In this document: piece by piece, positions 12,584 through 25,312 of the stretch
How the letters are laid out: each line of letters opens with the position of its first letter
Position numbering within the stretch: position 1 is the stretch's first letter
DNA from: Centrapalus pauciflorus
Taxonomy: Eukaryota; Streptophyta; Magnoliopsida; Asterales; Asteraceae
DNA: 64,000 nucleotides
Direction: 5' to 3'
Assembly: GCA_020465985.1 (NCBI GenBank)
Contig: JAANYP010004771.1
Location: forward strand, 2,091,932 to 2,155,931
Made by a program: the position numbers and the translations under genes
The notes under the pieces: model-generated
Databases searched by the model: none
The model's input: the letters and a program-made list of their open reading frames with translations, nothing else
Told to the model about the DNA's origin: nothing

Positions 12584-12679
<96 letters not shown>
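12583..12679. repeat. (TA)n microsatellite
   Basis: Starts GTATATG and continues as about 90 bp of TA. Confidence 0.97.
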
Positions 12680-12680
<1 letters not shown>

Positions 12681-12796
12681 CAAATTTTTTGTTGATGCAT
12701 AACATGTAAGATTTATTTGTAAATATAATTTCGTTTTTACTTAACAAAATTTTATCGAGTTTATACATCAACAATAAAAATTATTTTTTCAAAAAT

Positions 12797-12802
<6 letters not shown>

Positions 12803-12886
<84 letters not shown>

Positions 12887-12887
12887 G
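12803..12887. repeat. (TAA)n microsatellite
   Basis: About 28 uninterrupted TAA units. The poly-Leu ORF on the other strand is an artefact of this repeat. Confidence 0.97.
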
Positions 12888-12978
12888 GGACACATGAAAG
12901 TGGTACAAGGTTGTTGGCCACAATTAGAGGAGTAGATTGGATCACGACAAGGCGATTTCCATTTAGTTGTATATACTA

Positions 12979-13368
12979 GGGTTAATATTGAATAAACCCA
13001 ATCAACTTTTCTCATTTTCTCAATTAAGTCCCTAAACTTTTTTTTCTAATTGTTTAAGTCCTTAAACTATGTTTGTCTTATTCAAAAGTATATATTTTTA
13101 ACCGGCTACTGGATTAGCCGGTAAAATCAACTGATAAAACAAACATGTTTAGGGACTTAATCGCTAAAATATGAAAAGATGGTGGGTTTTTTACAACATT
13201 AATCAAGTAAAAAACTAAAATAAATTGTTTGGTAACCGGTTAAACAGGTCAAATATACACTTTTGAATAAGACAAAAATAGTTTAGGGCTTTAAACAATA
13301 AGAAAAAAAGTTTAGGGACTTAATCGCGAAAATGAAGAAAGTTGATGGGGTTTTTTCAATATTAACCC
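12979..13368. mobile_element. Fold-back element with 9-bp target duplication (MULE-like MITE) 1
   Basis: The left end GGGTTAATATTGAATAAACC and the right end AATATTAACCC open long inverted arms sharing phrases such as AAGTCCCTAAACT. It is flanked by the perfect 9-mer TATATACTA at 12970-12978 and 13369-13377. A 9-bp duplication with long arms fits the Mutator superfamily. Non-coding. Confidence 0.85.
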
Positions 13369-14074
13369 TATATACTATTATATAGTGTTGGATCCAAACC
13401 TCATATTCATGTCATAAAATATTATAAAACTATTAATTACATGAAAAAGGAATCAATATAAAAAAGCGTTACGTTCTTACAGTTTTGTCAGTTTGATCTC
13501 TCAACGTTATTTCGTTTACTAAGTTAGTCTTTATATTATTATTTATTGTAGCTGTGAAATTCGTTACGGGTAACTTGTTGTTCAAATTTAAAAGATAACA
13601 CTACTTTTTAAGTTAAAATTTATTTAAAAAAAACATTATGTTTTATTTTTAATCAGTTTGACCACTAAGTCAATTTTTTTCATACTAGATCCCTTTAGAA
13701 TCCTTAAGCAATCAATTATATTGACTTTTAGTAAACATTTTAACATTTGATTTTCAATAAAAAAAAAATTTTAAAGACCAAACTAATAGAATACTAAAAC
13801 ATGATGTTTCTAATATAATTTTTAGACTAAAATGTGAAATCATGTTTTTAATCATAATTCGATTCTGATTTGATCGGATGGAAAATCTCCGATTTAAATA
13901 ATGAGTATTGAATGGAGATGGGAGACACTTTAATCCCCGATTCCGAACCCGTCATCGGTTATATTTTGTTTTATTATATAAATTATTATATACATTTAAC
14001 TTTACAATGTAAATAATTAATACATTGTATATAATATATTAAATATCAATGTATATATCATATCATATATAAAA

Positions 14075-14168
14075 TGGTTAAGTGTCATTTTGACCATCCA
14101 ACTTTTAGATTTTTTTTATTTAACCATTAAACTATTTTTTGTCCCAATTTAGCCATTGAACTATTTTT

Positions 14169-14260
<92 letters not shown>

Positions 14261-14475
14261 GTCACTAAACTTTTATTTACCGATTTAATCATTGAAAAAT
14301 GTCTCAATTTATCCAATAAACTATCATATTTTGTATCAATTTAGCCATTAGTTTTATTTATTTTCTCCAAAATAGAACTAAAAACTAAAATTTAGTGGTT
14401 AAATCAGGACAAAAATACTTTAGTGGCTAAATGAGACAAATTTAAAAGTTAAATTGTCAAAATGATACTTAACCC
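14075..14475. mobile_element. Fold-back element with 9-bp target duplication 2
   Basis: The left end TGGTTAAGTGTCATTTTGAC is mirrored at the right by GTCAAAATGATACTTAACCC. The perfect 9-mer TATATAAAA flanks it at 14066-14074 and 14476-14484. A long (TA)n tract (about 14170-14257) sits inside the left arm. Confidence 0.85.
14170..14257. repeat. (TA)n microsatellite inside fold-back element
   Basis: About 88 bp of TA within the left arm. It has no counterpart in the right arm, so it expanded after the element formed. Confidence 0.96.
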
Positions 14476-14969
14476 TATATAAAAACAAATAAGAGCAATT
14501 TTTAAATTACTTTTTCCTCCTATTGACTTACTTTTTTAGTTATTATTATGTTATATTTACGGTAATATCTTACATTTCTTACCTTGTTTTTTAAATATAT
14601 AACATTTAATTTAGTTAACATAATTTAAAATACAAATTGTTTGATGAAAATTTGGTCCAAATAAAAAGGAACACAAATGATTATTAAATGTTTATCATCA
14701 TGAAAGTTACACAAATGATTATTATATGTTTGATCACATGAATTATCTTTTTATATTATAAATCAAATAGAAAAAAACTTTTTAAAACATAAAATGTTAT
14801 CTGCAGCTTTTTTGAAGGGAGTAATTGAGCAGAAGACTTCCAACTCATGCCACCTGAAACTGTTTGCCACTTCCACGTCAGATTGTACGGACCAACTAGT
14901 TTTATCATCATGATTCAGAATTTCAGATAATTAACCTAGCTGCTGATATTATTCGCACCATTTTTAACA

Positions 14970-15412
14970 GGGATAATTACAAACATAATTAAAATATAAA
15001 CACATTTATCAAATTTTACCAAAAAAAAACTCACCTAAACAAAATAACCACTTACGTTACCACATTTACGTGACAACCACTATTTACGTGACTTGTACTT
15101 TTTAATAATTTTTAATTCATTACGTTACAAAATGTAAAAAGTAACGTAAAGTACATTACATTTACGTTACCAAATCTATTCTTGAGAAGGAGCACAATGA
15201 GATTTGTTAACGTTAAGTAAGGGCACTTTACGTGATAATTCACCCTTTGTAATGATATGCACTAAAAAATAATAAAAAATACAAGTATCGTAAATATTGG
15301 TTGTCACGTAAATGTGATAAAGAAAATGTTGGGTATTTTGCGAAGGCGGTTTTTTTTTTTTGTTGGTAAAACTTGATAAATGAGGTTTTTTAGGTAATTT
15401 TGTAACTATCCC
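14970..15412. mobile_element. Fold-back element with 9-bp target duplication 3
   Basis: Left end GGGATAATTACAAAC, right end GTTTTGTAACTATCCC-like inverse. Arms share CATTTATCAA and TTTTACCAA. Flanks TTTTTAACA (14961-14969) and TTTTTAATA (15413-15421) agree at 8 of 9 positions. The interior is rich in ACGT-containing phrases (TTTACGTGAC, TTACGTTAC). Confidence 0.78.
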
Positions 15413-15563
15413 TTTTTAATACATGCAACCTCTTTTAACATGGCATATTAACTAATATAATTCAAAAAAATATTTAAAAATATTTAAAAAAATGTCACAT
15501 AAAAAATATACATGTCAAATTGAAAGAGAGAACGGTGCGATGGACTTCACCATAATTTACGAA

Positions 15564-15734
15564 GGGCATTGCTATATGTACACACTCATCTCCTTAATTT
15601 TTACATATCACACACCCTCTTATTCACATGATTTTTGCAAATGACATGAGACCCAATGATTAAAAGTTAATTCCTCTCACATTAAGAAGGGGGCGTGTGA
15701 TTAACAATTGAGGGGGTGTGCATATAGAATTATC
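15564..15734. mobile_element. Short MITE (GGGCATTG family), copy 2
   Basis: Starts GGGCATTGCTATATGTACAC and ends CATATAGAATTATC, in the same order as the copy at 9414-9586. The 5' flank ATTTACGAA recurs at the 3' side as ATTTACACGAA (two extra bases). Confidence 0.75.
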
Positions 15735-16824
15735 ATTTACACGAAATACACATAATAAATAAACTTTTATATTTGAAAGACTAAATTACACAAATAATCA
15801 CTTTAATATACATCTTGTTATAGTTTCAATCAATTAAAGAATATTATTACACACTGTTCATGAAACGAATTTTTATATTCAGATAGTCCCTTATTTGGAT
15901 GGTTGTTATTGTTAGGCTTTCAACAGATAATTTCATTTTAGGTGAAAGTAATTTTGTCTTTTTACCATGATAGGAGTCATTTATAAAATTATTTTTGTCC
16001 TCACATATTTTGATAAGGATTACATAATTTAATTTTATGAAAAAAATGATTTTATGTTTTAATTTTGATAAACATTTTATTATAAAATGATTTTACATGT
16101 TATATAAATATGTAATCATACGATTAACCAAAATTTACCTATTTCATATAATTCTATACGTGGTTGTATACTTGTATTTTTTGTATATTCTATTATTTAT
16201 TATGATATATTTGTTTTTAGTTATAACTATCAAAAATATTTATATCAATAATTATAACTACTTTATATAATTTATTTATTGAAATTTATAAATGTTTTGA
16301 GGTTCGAAGCTTCCCATTGGAAAAACCGTTAGTCCTTCTCCAACCTTCACTTTGAAGTTTGAAGAATGAAAATGTCATTCCAATGACATACTTAATTTCT
16401 TCAGATGTGAATATAATTTTTGGAGGAATAAAAGTTTGCTTCAAATAGAAAGTATTTGATTGGAGTTGAATGTAATTTGAAATATAATAGTCTTAAAAGA
16501 TCTTTTATTTCCTTCATATTTGATGATGAAAAAAAATAAAGAATGTACGAAGATGACCATCTCCAAACATCTTCATTTCTTCATCTTTAAATATGAAGGA
16601 GACGAAACATCTTTTATAAAAGTTTCTTCAAATTATCATTAACTCCAATCATATACTTTAAATAAAGAAATTAATGAATAGCGTCTCTTTATATTTGAAA
16701 GAAGTTATTCATTCCTTCAAAAAAAAAAACTTCATTTATGAAGAAATGAAGGATATAGTTGAAGAATGTTTTCTTCCTCCAAACTTAAAATTTGAAGTTT
16801 CGAAAGCAACGTTGAAGAAAGCAT
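15735..16824. other. AT-rich stretch, no gene
   Basis: No gene recognised. Phrases with AAATGAAG and TTCTTCA recur between 16350 and 16800 and partly mirror each other, which could be an eroded fold-back repeat into which the CACTA element then inserted. Confidence 0.4.
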
Positions 16825-17523
16825 CACTACAACAAAATGAACCTAAAGCAACATGGGAAAAGTGTTGTGTTAGGCCATAAAAGTGTTGCTATAGGCCTAA
16901 TGCGACACTTTATGTAGTGCCACCTTAGCCAACGTCGCCTTAGGTCTAAAGCGACACTTTCACTAGATAATGCAACACTTTTCAATAGTGTTGTCATTAT
17001 TTTATAAAAGCAACACTTTTTAAATGCAACACTTTTTATATTCTAAAGCAACACTTTTTAATGTGTTGCCATTATTTTATAAATGCAATACTTTTTAAAT
17101 GCAACACTTTTTATACTCTAAAGCAACACTTTTAATTTATTGTTACAAACTTATAGCAACACTTTACTTATCAAATGCAACGCTTATCAAATGTTGTCAT
17201 TATGTAAATGCTAAAAGCAACACTTATCAAAGGCAACATTTATCAAATATTATATACTAAAAGCAAATTAAATTTCATTACTTGAACCACATTGATTTAA
17301 TTGAAAATAACATGAAAAGTTCAATATTTGTAGTACATAGTTTCAAAATTCTAACTATAAAAAACTAGATTATAACTATTGACAATCCTCGACGGTCAAA
17401 TCATTCTTGATGTTAAAACCTTGCAATTTCCTTGAAAATCTTCAGATTATCATCAACCTGAAACAAGAAAACTTTATTAAATAAGAGCATAATAAATCTA
17501 ATCACATTAAATTCCAAAATCTA

Positions 17524-17526
<3 letters not shown>

Positions 17527-17585
<59 letters not shown>
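17527..17585. repeat. (TTA)n microsatellite
   Basis: About 20 TTA units next to a Helitron-like 3' end inside the CACTA element. Confidence 0.95.
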
Positions 17586-17587
<2 letters not shown>

Positions 17588-17648
17588 AATATTTATTTTT
17601 AAATATTATTATTAAGTCAACTCATGTAGTACATGGGTATTAATCTAG
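17586..17648 (+). mobile_element. Helitron 3' end nested in the CACTA element
   Basis: The imperfect hairpin CTCATGTAGTACATGGG is followed by TATTAATCTAG and then T, the layout of a Helitron 3' terminus (hairpin, then CTRR, then target T). The 5' end was not located. Confidence 0.55.
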
Positions 17649-20600
17649 TACAGGCTTAAAAGTATTCCTTTACCACCCGAGAATTGAAATAAAATTTTCT
17701 GCGTGCTAGTCCTTTATCCCGTTTTCTCCTATTACTTAACAAATGATATCAAAGCAGCAATTAACTATGATACAAATTATGCTGTTGAAAACAAAGATAA
17801 CAACAGCTCTTTATTTTCTATAGCTGTATTTGATGTAGGGTAAAGAATTTCCATCAGATTTTTGAGCGCCTGTATGACATTTTCAGATCAAGTACGTTTA
17901 ATTCTATAAAAATCTAGATACACGAAAAACACAAGCATATGCTTTTGGCAACTTATGACCCTGTGTGTCCTTTCTAGCCATTTCTTCTATTTATCCATTT
18001 GATGCGTAATCAATAAAACACAACCCAAAAACACCCATTTTCATATAAATGGGTTGAAATAGAAACCTTAGCTGAAGAAATAGTTGGCATACCATGGAGA
18101 GGAAAGACTTCTTTAATGATGACTTCTGTCTACAACTTCCACACAAGAGGTTCCCAAGTCTCCCATCGAACATCTCTACAGTTGGATATTAAAAGTACTG
18201 CTAAGTGACTTTTGTTGACCTGTCCATTTCCGGTGTATTAGTATCAATACATAGCACCCACTTCTAGAACACAAGAAAAAAATGCATTCATGATTCCACA
18301 GCAATGACTTTAGTCAAATCATTTAAAGTATCAATCAATCTTCTAATTTCTTTGTTTTGCTGCTGGATTTTGTAAGAAAAACATAAGTAAAAGTGCATCT
18401 GTGTGTGTGTATGTGAGTTTGCATGAAAATACCGAAACCATGTGAGTTTCGGTAATACCCGAAACCTTGAAGGAATACCGAGACCCTTATGTATACCGAA
18501 ACAGATACAGACATATACCGAAACAGAACCCAATACCAAATCCTTTTCTTTTATTTAAGAATCTCTGATGTAGGTGTAGTGTGTAAAACAAAACACAGCA
18601 GACCCTTTTTGTTTATAATCTCGGTTGTGTGCAGTACACAACAACCAAACCATTCTTTTCTTTGCATAGATAAGGTATGCGTGTGTGCAGCGTGTGATAA
18701 AAACATAAAAGCAAACAGCAGCTTTAATTCATAATAAATAAGGATGTGTGTGGGTGTATCGATGTATATATAATCAGAAACAGAAGCTATTTGTTCTTTC
18801 ATTTTGCATAAAGTAAGTATATGTGTGTGCAGTTTGTGAGACTGAAACATTCACAGCAACCTTTTTATTTCTGTCTTTTTGTTCTTTTCCGGTGCAGACA
18901 GAATCAGATAATAGGTATATATATATATATATATACTTAAATCTTGCAATGTGTGTCTATATATATAGACAGAAAACAGCAGCCCATATTGTCCTTTAAT
19001 TCATATATATCTCGATGCTATGGACTGTCAAAAACAAAACAAATACAGCACCTAATATATATGTATTTGCAGCATATGTGTGTGTAACAGAAATGAGTCT
19101 AGCAGCACTTTATATGCAGAAACAGAAACAACAGTCCCTTATATTTCTTGTATCAAGTATGTGTGTGTGTGCAGAATTATGTGAAATGTGTGCAGTCTTA
19201 ATATGTTATTTAGTACTTCACTTTTTTAAGTGTTCAATTAGGTAGTTGAAACTAAAAAGATACATAACTAGTAGATTTTAGTTTCCAGATAGTTTATTTC
19301 TTAACGGTTCAGTTTCAAGTCATCGAGTGAGAGTTTCAATTTATTTGAGTTTGATTGATGCTCTCTTTATCTTGTGGGTTTGTTAAGTGAAATTAATTTT
19401 TTACTCTAGTAAAAGCCATTGTCTCTAGATATGCACAAAATGGTCATAACTCTTAGCTTGAGTGTTACTAATAACTTCTATGATAAATTTAAGTTGATTT
19501 GGAGGTTATTGGGTCAGCCTATTACTTTTAAGTTGATTTTGATTTCTATGAGGACCGACAGAGGAGAATTCAAGAGAAGAAAGCAAAGCAACAACAGTTT
19601 CAGAAACAGGTGAATCTTGCCTCGGTATCAGTGTATCACATGGTCATACTGATCTATAGATGAAACTCGTTGAATATTTGATGTCCGTTTGGTGTATAAT
19701 TGTATGTATAAAACTAAAAATTCAGATTACATAATGAATGCAACTAAGAATTGTATAACTTAAATCAAAGTTCAATTCAAATTACATAATGAATGCAACT
19801 AAAATTGTATGTATACAATTGGTGTTCTGAATGATAATATGAGGATTAAGATGTGTTAAAGTGCTCACTAATTGAAACTTGCAAAAAAATCAATAAATTT
19901 GCTCATATAAATCGTTTCAATAAATCTACTCAAATAAGTCTTGATCGTGTTCTATTTCACAGAATTAAATCTGAAATTTATACCATCAAAACATAAGGCA
20001 GATAATGAACTAGCATTCAAATTTATAAAATAAAAGGTACCATTATTATCCTCGTTTTACCCAAATAACCACAACATCAAGAATCATCAAAATCCATGGC
20101 ATATAAGAGACCGGAGATCTATGATTACACATTCAAAAAATAAGAAGAATTGCAGGTCTATGATTATACAGATGAAGGGGGAGGCACTCGAGTAAGCGAT
20201 GCCGGAGAAGAAGGAGAAAAAACAATAGAGAGACAGATACCTTTGGTTTATCAACTGTTGATCATGAGTTACACATACAAATGCATCTAACATAGCTGCA
20301 CAACTGATCATACATAACATAGCTGCACAATCAGATCGGTAACTGCACGAATATAATGTAGATACAAAAAAAAAAAAAAAGAAGGATGCAAAGATAATAA
20401 GAACTATTTGAGATTTAACAAGAACCAATTACAAATCTAAGAACTTAAAATAGAAATCTGAAACAAAAATTAACATAATGACATTTCAAACTTTATGGAC
20501 ATATCTATAATAAACCGATGGATAGTTCCAAACACATATCTAAAATAGGATTCAAAACTGGCCATTCTTGCAATTCGTTAACATAATCAACACTAAAAAC

Positions 20601-21868
20601 GCAAAATTAAACCAATGTGAAACAACTACTCAATTAAAATTTCACACACTGCACTGGTGTTGTTGCTATTGTATTTAATTAAAATACTTGATTAATTTAC
20701 TAATTTGCAGTAATTAGTTGGACATGTCTTGACTGATGATGTTGCTGCTACATTTAGTTGGACAACCTCATCAAACAAACAAAAATGTTGTCCTTATTTT
20801 CTGTTTTAATTTCATATTTCAGTAGCAAACCAAAGGCGTAATGGCGTTTGATGCTTTTAAATGAACAACAAACACACATACACGCACACAAGGTGTAAAT
20901 CCTCTTAAAGTTCGTATCTTGCTTTGAATTTCACCGTTTTATAGAATCTGTAGATTTTATTTTAACCTAGCCTAACAAACTTGATCAAATTGATTCTTTA
21001 GATTTACAGATAAATACGCAGGTTGTTGTTACCTTTCCCCTAGAATCTGATAGTGCAACATACCGAAATATAAAACCCTTAGAATATCGCATCACACAGA
21101 AACGAGAAATAAGCAACAAAGAAGTCAGAAAGTTAAAACCTGATTTGGAAGAAGCACCAACCGCAGAGAAACCCATGGTCAGAAAGCCACAACCAGAACT
21201 GTCGCCTACCACCACCAGAAACCACCAAATCGCCACCATAAAAAAGGATTGGCAACGATTAGGGTTTTTGAGAAACAGCAGAGTACCGATAGCAACAAAT
21301 CTGAAGAACCATAGCCACCAAATCAAAATCCTCAACAGTTCTAGAAGATAGGTTGCATCAATTCATCAAAAGGGGTTACAACGATTCAAGTATAACACCG
21401 AAGCAAGAAACCGATTCAGAAGAGGCATCAATTCTAAGCAGTGGCATCGATTAGAAGAATCGGTTAGAACTGGTTCACAGAAGGGGAATACACCGCATCG
21501 CAAATGTTTCAAAGGATTAAAGCATAAACCGAACCCAAGAGTTAAGAGGGTTCCTGCAGGATTAAATCAAAAGACCAAGGCAAAGGAGGCCTAAGGCAAG
21601 AAAAAGAGAAAGCCCTTGAAGGAAAAAGCTCATCAACTTTTTTTTTTTTTTCATTGTAATAGACTAAAGTTATAATTTGCATTAAAATAAAGTTAAATTA
21701 TTTGAGAAATTTAACTGAGATTAGACGAAACAAGTTGAATTGTTATTAATAGACTAAAGTCAAGAACCCGACCCGTCAGTCTATCCTATTAAATAAATAA
21801 ATATATATGGATTTTGCACACCGGTTTAAATGAAAATTTTAAATTAATTTTTAATTAGTTTACCACTC

Positions 21869-21872
<4 letters not shown>

Positions 21873-21947
<75 letters not shown>
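21873..21947. repeat. (TA)n microsatellite in the CACTA element
   Basis: About 73 bp of TA in the right part of the CACTA interior. Confidence 0.95.
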
Positions 21948-21948
<1 letters not shown>

Positions 21949-22521
21949 TTATGATATTTTAGATATGTAACCAATTTTTTAATTGTACTCTTTTTAAAAA
22001 AAAACATGTACTATCAAATCTAATTTTTATTAATCTTAACAAATAAAACATTGAAATTTTGTGTGTATTTTTTAATCAAAATTACAAAACAAGAAAAAAT
22101 AGTATAGTTAACACTTAAAAACATGTCATATTTTTTTCATTATAAATGCAACACTTAAATTTTTTTTATATATTTTCAAAAATGTGTTGCATTTTTTTCA
22201 TTATAAATGCAACACTCTAAAAATGTGTTGCATTTTTTTCATTATAAATGCAACACTCTAAAAATGTGTTGCAATTTTTATTGAAATATGCAACACTTTG
22301 AACAAATGTTGCAATTTTTAGTAAAAATTGCAACACTTTAGAAAATTGTTGCATTCTTTTAGTAAAAATGGCAACACTTTAAAAAAAGTGTTGCATTAAA
22401 TCATTATATGCAACACTTATTGTCAATGTGTTGCTTTAGAGAGAACTTAAATAAAAAGGCAACAATTTTTAAATGTGTTGCATCAAAAGTGTTGCATTAG
22501 CTTCAATTTGTAGTAGTGCAT

Positions 22522-23254
22522 TATGTGGTAATGTGGTATCTATAAATCTAATTAAGCTTTAGCTACTTGTTGAAGCTGGTAATATAATCAGAGCCAACTT
22601 GTTTTGCTATGATATGTTTAGACTTGGTGTATCAGTATTATTCAAATTTGAAATTTTGGAACCCAATAGAATAGATAGACGGTTAATTGGCTCGGGCCAA
22701 GGTGATTAATACTATTAAATATGTTTATTGTTAATTTTGAATATCAAACTAAAACATGTATTAAAGTTTTTATACTTTTCGATTCAGATTTTATAATGAT
22801 CTATAAATAAATATTAACTAGTAATTAGTTTCATATAACATAATCATATAATTTAAGATTTAATTATATAATCCATTTTGTTGTGTAAATTAGTTTTCTG
22901 TCACAGTTTAATGGATTTGACAAATTTCATAGATCATTGTAGTTTTTTTATGGCAAAGATCATTGTAGTGTTTAACAAATATAAAAAAAAAACTTAATTC
23001 AACTTTTAAAAGTAAAAACTAAGGTGGGTTAAAATCCTTATGTCCATTTACACAAATCTGGTCCAATTTCTTTATACATACATATACATACATATCCATA
23101 TATACGTGTGTATATACACACACACGCACGTATATGGTTGTGATCATTGCAAAACCTTAGTTTTGTGTAGAACTGTAGTTGTGATCATTTATACACATAT
23201 ATATTCATGCGTGCGCACACACACACACACACACACATATATTTATATAATATA
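22522..23254. other. Intergenic stretch with short CA/TA repeats
   Basis: No gene recognised. 23080-23240 holds mixed TACATA, CACA and (CA)n repeats that lead into the next inverted-repeat element. Confidence 0.5.
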
Positions 23255-23695
23255 GGGTTGAGCTCTATGGAGTCCCTTATTAAAGTGGAGTTCTGGAGTT
23301 TCATATTAAATGCACATGTTCAGTGTTCTATTTAAAGCAAAGACGCGATATACAAATGTTCAATAGTGCATTACGATCGACAAGTTCAAATCATTTGATG
23401 TTCATTACGATAAAAAAATTATATTTCATGCAAAAGTACAACATTTAGACAATATGTAAAAGTGAACTGATAATGCACTTAAAATGTGCATATTGTAATT
23501 TAGCATGAAATATAACCTTTTTATTGTAATGAATTTCAAAATTATGTGAAATGATCATATAATCATAATAATACATTTTTGAAGATGTGTGTATTGCACT
23601 TTTGCATGAAATATAATATATTATTGTAATGAACATGTACATTTAGTATAGACTCCTAACTCCAATTTAATATGATACTCCATGAAACTTGAGTC
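23255..23695. mobile_element. (TA)n-bordered MITE, GGGTTGAG family
   Basis: The left end GGGTTGAGCTCTATGGAGTC corresponds to the inverse of the right end ATGATACTCCATGAAACTTG AGTC. Internal arms share TTAAAGTGGAGTT / AACTCCAATTTAA. A TA run follows the right end. A truncated relative lies just right of the CACTA fragment at 29.17-29.27 kb, ending with ATGGTACTCTATGAATCTCA. Confidence 0.72.
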
Positions 23696-23721
23696 TATAT
23701 ATATATATATATATAGAATAT

Positions 23722-24146
23722 GGTTCGTGTGAGTACCTAAAAAATGCAGAGTACCGTGAGTACCTGTGAACACACGGGTTTAAGATGTGAACATACTCCG
23801 AAAAAAAGTTTTTTTTAAAAAAAATTTTCATATTCATTTAGATACAAATAATATAAGCATATTTGTAAAAGAATTACACGCATTCACACTTCGTAGCCTC
23901 TTAAAAGTCATGTGAACGTGGAAAAATTAATGTGAACATGCTTAGCTGTGAACATACGTTCACAACAGTGCAGTTCATGTGAACTTGCACGTTTCACATA
24001 GTTATAGTGTGCGTTTATGTGTGATTTTTTGCAAGTAGTCTTATATTATTAGTTTAAACATGATTATGAAAAAAAATTTCAAAAAAAATAATTTTAAGCG
24101 AGGTACCTCCGGTACTCCGCAAAACTAGTGGTACTCATTTGAACCC
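23722..24146. mobile_element. (TA)n-bordered MITE, GGTTCGAG family, copy 2
   Basis: Left end GGTTCGTGTGAGTACC, right end GTGGTACTCATTTGAACCC. Conserved inner phrases (CATGTGAACGTG, TTAAACATGATTATGAAAAA) match copies 1 and 3. A palindromic GTATATA-type run follows. Confidence 0.8.
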
Positions 24147-24292
24147 AAATCATATATATATATATGTATATATGTATATATATATTTATTGGGGTCCCCA
24201 CCCTTTGAGTGTAGGAATGCTCGTGATAAGGTTGACAATTTGATTCCGAATTCACAAAAGAGCTTTTTATTTATAATGGTCATTTTTATATA

Positions 24293-24603
24293 GGGATAAT
24301 TATACAAAAACCAACACACTTTTGATATTTTTTGATTAAGTCCATGTACCAAAAACGTGTCCATAAAAACCCTTCAACTTGAAACTTTACGAATTGTGTT
24401 GTTTTATGAATTTTTTTAAAGGATTTTTCAGATATTTTTCATAAAATTTCGTTAAGTTGAAGGATCTTTATGGAAACATTTTATGTGCAGTGATTTTTAC
24501 GAAAACATTTTTGAGTAGAGAGACTTTTATGAAAAACGTTTGTTGGTGTAATGACTTATTCGAAATATACTGAAAGTACGTTGGTTTTTTACATGATTTT
24601 CCC
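24293..24603. mobile_element. Fold-back element with 9-bp target duplication 4
   Basis: Left end GGGATAATTATACAAAAACC, right end the inverse of GGGAAAATCATGTAAAAAACC. The perfect 9-mer TTTTATATA flanks it at 24284-24292 and 24604-24612. Confidence 0.85.
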
Positions 24604-25312
24604 TTTTATATATATATATATCATAATTCATAAGGATGAAATGACTCAATTTTGGGGTAACATGACACGTACCCGACTCAAATTTCATGTCAATATTTTT
24701 GCCCAATTTGCTTTCGTGTTTGGTGTGTGGTTTAATTTATGCAATGTAAATACGGTTGGATTTTATATTCAAGTTTTAGGTGTAGTTATGCGTGGACCAA
24801 ACACATCATATCGCTTACGAGATAAGTTTTGACACGAATGGTGCTAAGAAAGTTAAGGTTAAGTCGGATATATCAATTATCAAGTGTGCCTATTCTCATA
24901 TATATTGTCATACTCAATATTAATTCTTGTGTGAGTCGACAATCACTACGTTTGAACCATAATCTTTTTATCTTGGGTTTTTATATATTTTGTATGATTG
25001 GATTAATAACTCATAAAAGATTGTCAAAAATAACTATTTTGGACAAATCATGCAAGCAGACATAATGTATACACTAAACCCACATATATTTAACGAATAA
25101 TTTAAAGGCATAAGCTGTAATGTTATAAAAATGGTTTTTTTAATGATAAATGTATAATAATCATAAGTCTTTCACTTATATAAATTGGAAACTTTTTTAT
25201 TTAGAAAAAGTAATAAAAAGATAGAATCTTTGAAGGTCCAATTTCAGTCGCATAATAATATAAAATTGGATTCCACGTCACATTGGGTCCCACACTAGAG
25301 GCACTTTTTTCA

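Larger units (their letters stand above)
16825..22518. mobile_element. CACTA transposon without transposase
   Basis: The termini are CACTACAACAAA at the left and TTTGTAGTAGTG (inverse CACTACTACAAA) at the right. The trinucleotide CAT lies outside each end (16822-16824 and 22519-22521), the 3-bp duplication expected for CACTA elements. Subterminal zones (about 16850-17270 and 22130-22500) carry many GCAACACTTT / AAAGTGTTGC motifs, the repeated binding-site architecture of En/Spm-like elements. The 5-kb interior has no TPase-like ORF, so this copy would depend on an autonomous relative. It contains a nested Helitron end and two microsatellites. Confidence 0.88.

Noticed and set aside
12761..13015. 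Poly-leucine ORF
   Set aside because: Product of the (TAA)n microsatellite read on the minus strand.
21145..21351. 68-codon ORF MEEAPTAEKPMVRKPQPELS
   Set aside because: Low-complexity, overlapped by an antisense ORF of similar length, inside a CACTA element; no recognisable motif.
24551..25065. Two consecutive ORFs (93 and 78 codons) considered as a small membrane protein
   Set aside because: The first starts inside the fold-back element and crosses its target duplication; neither has a motif, and codon use is that of AT-rich intergenic DNA.
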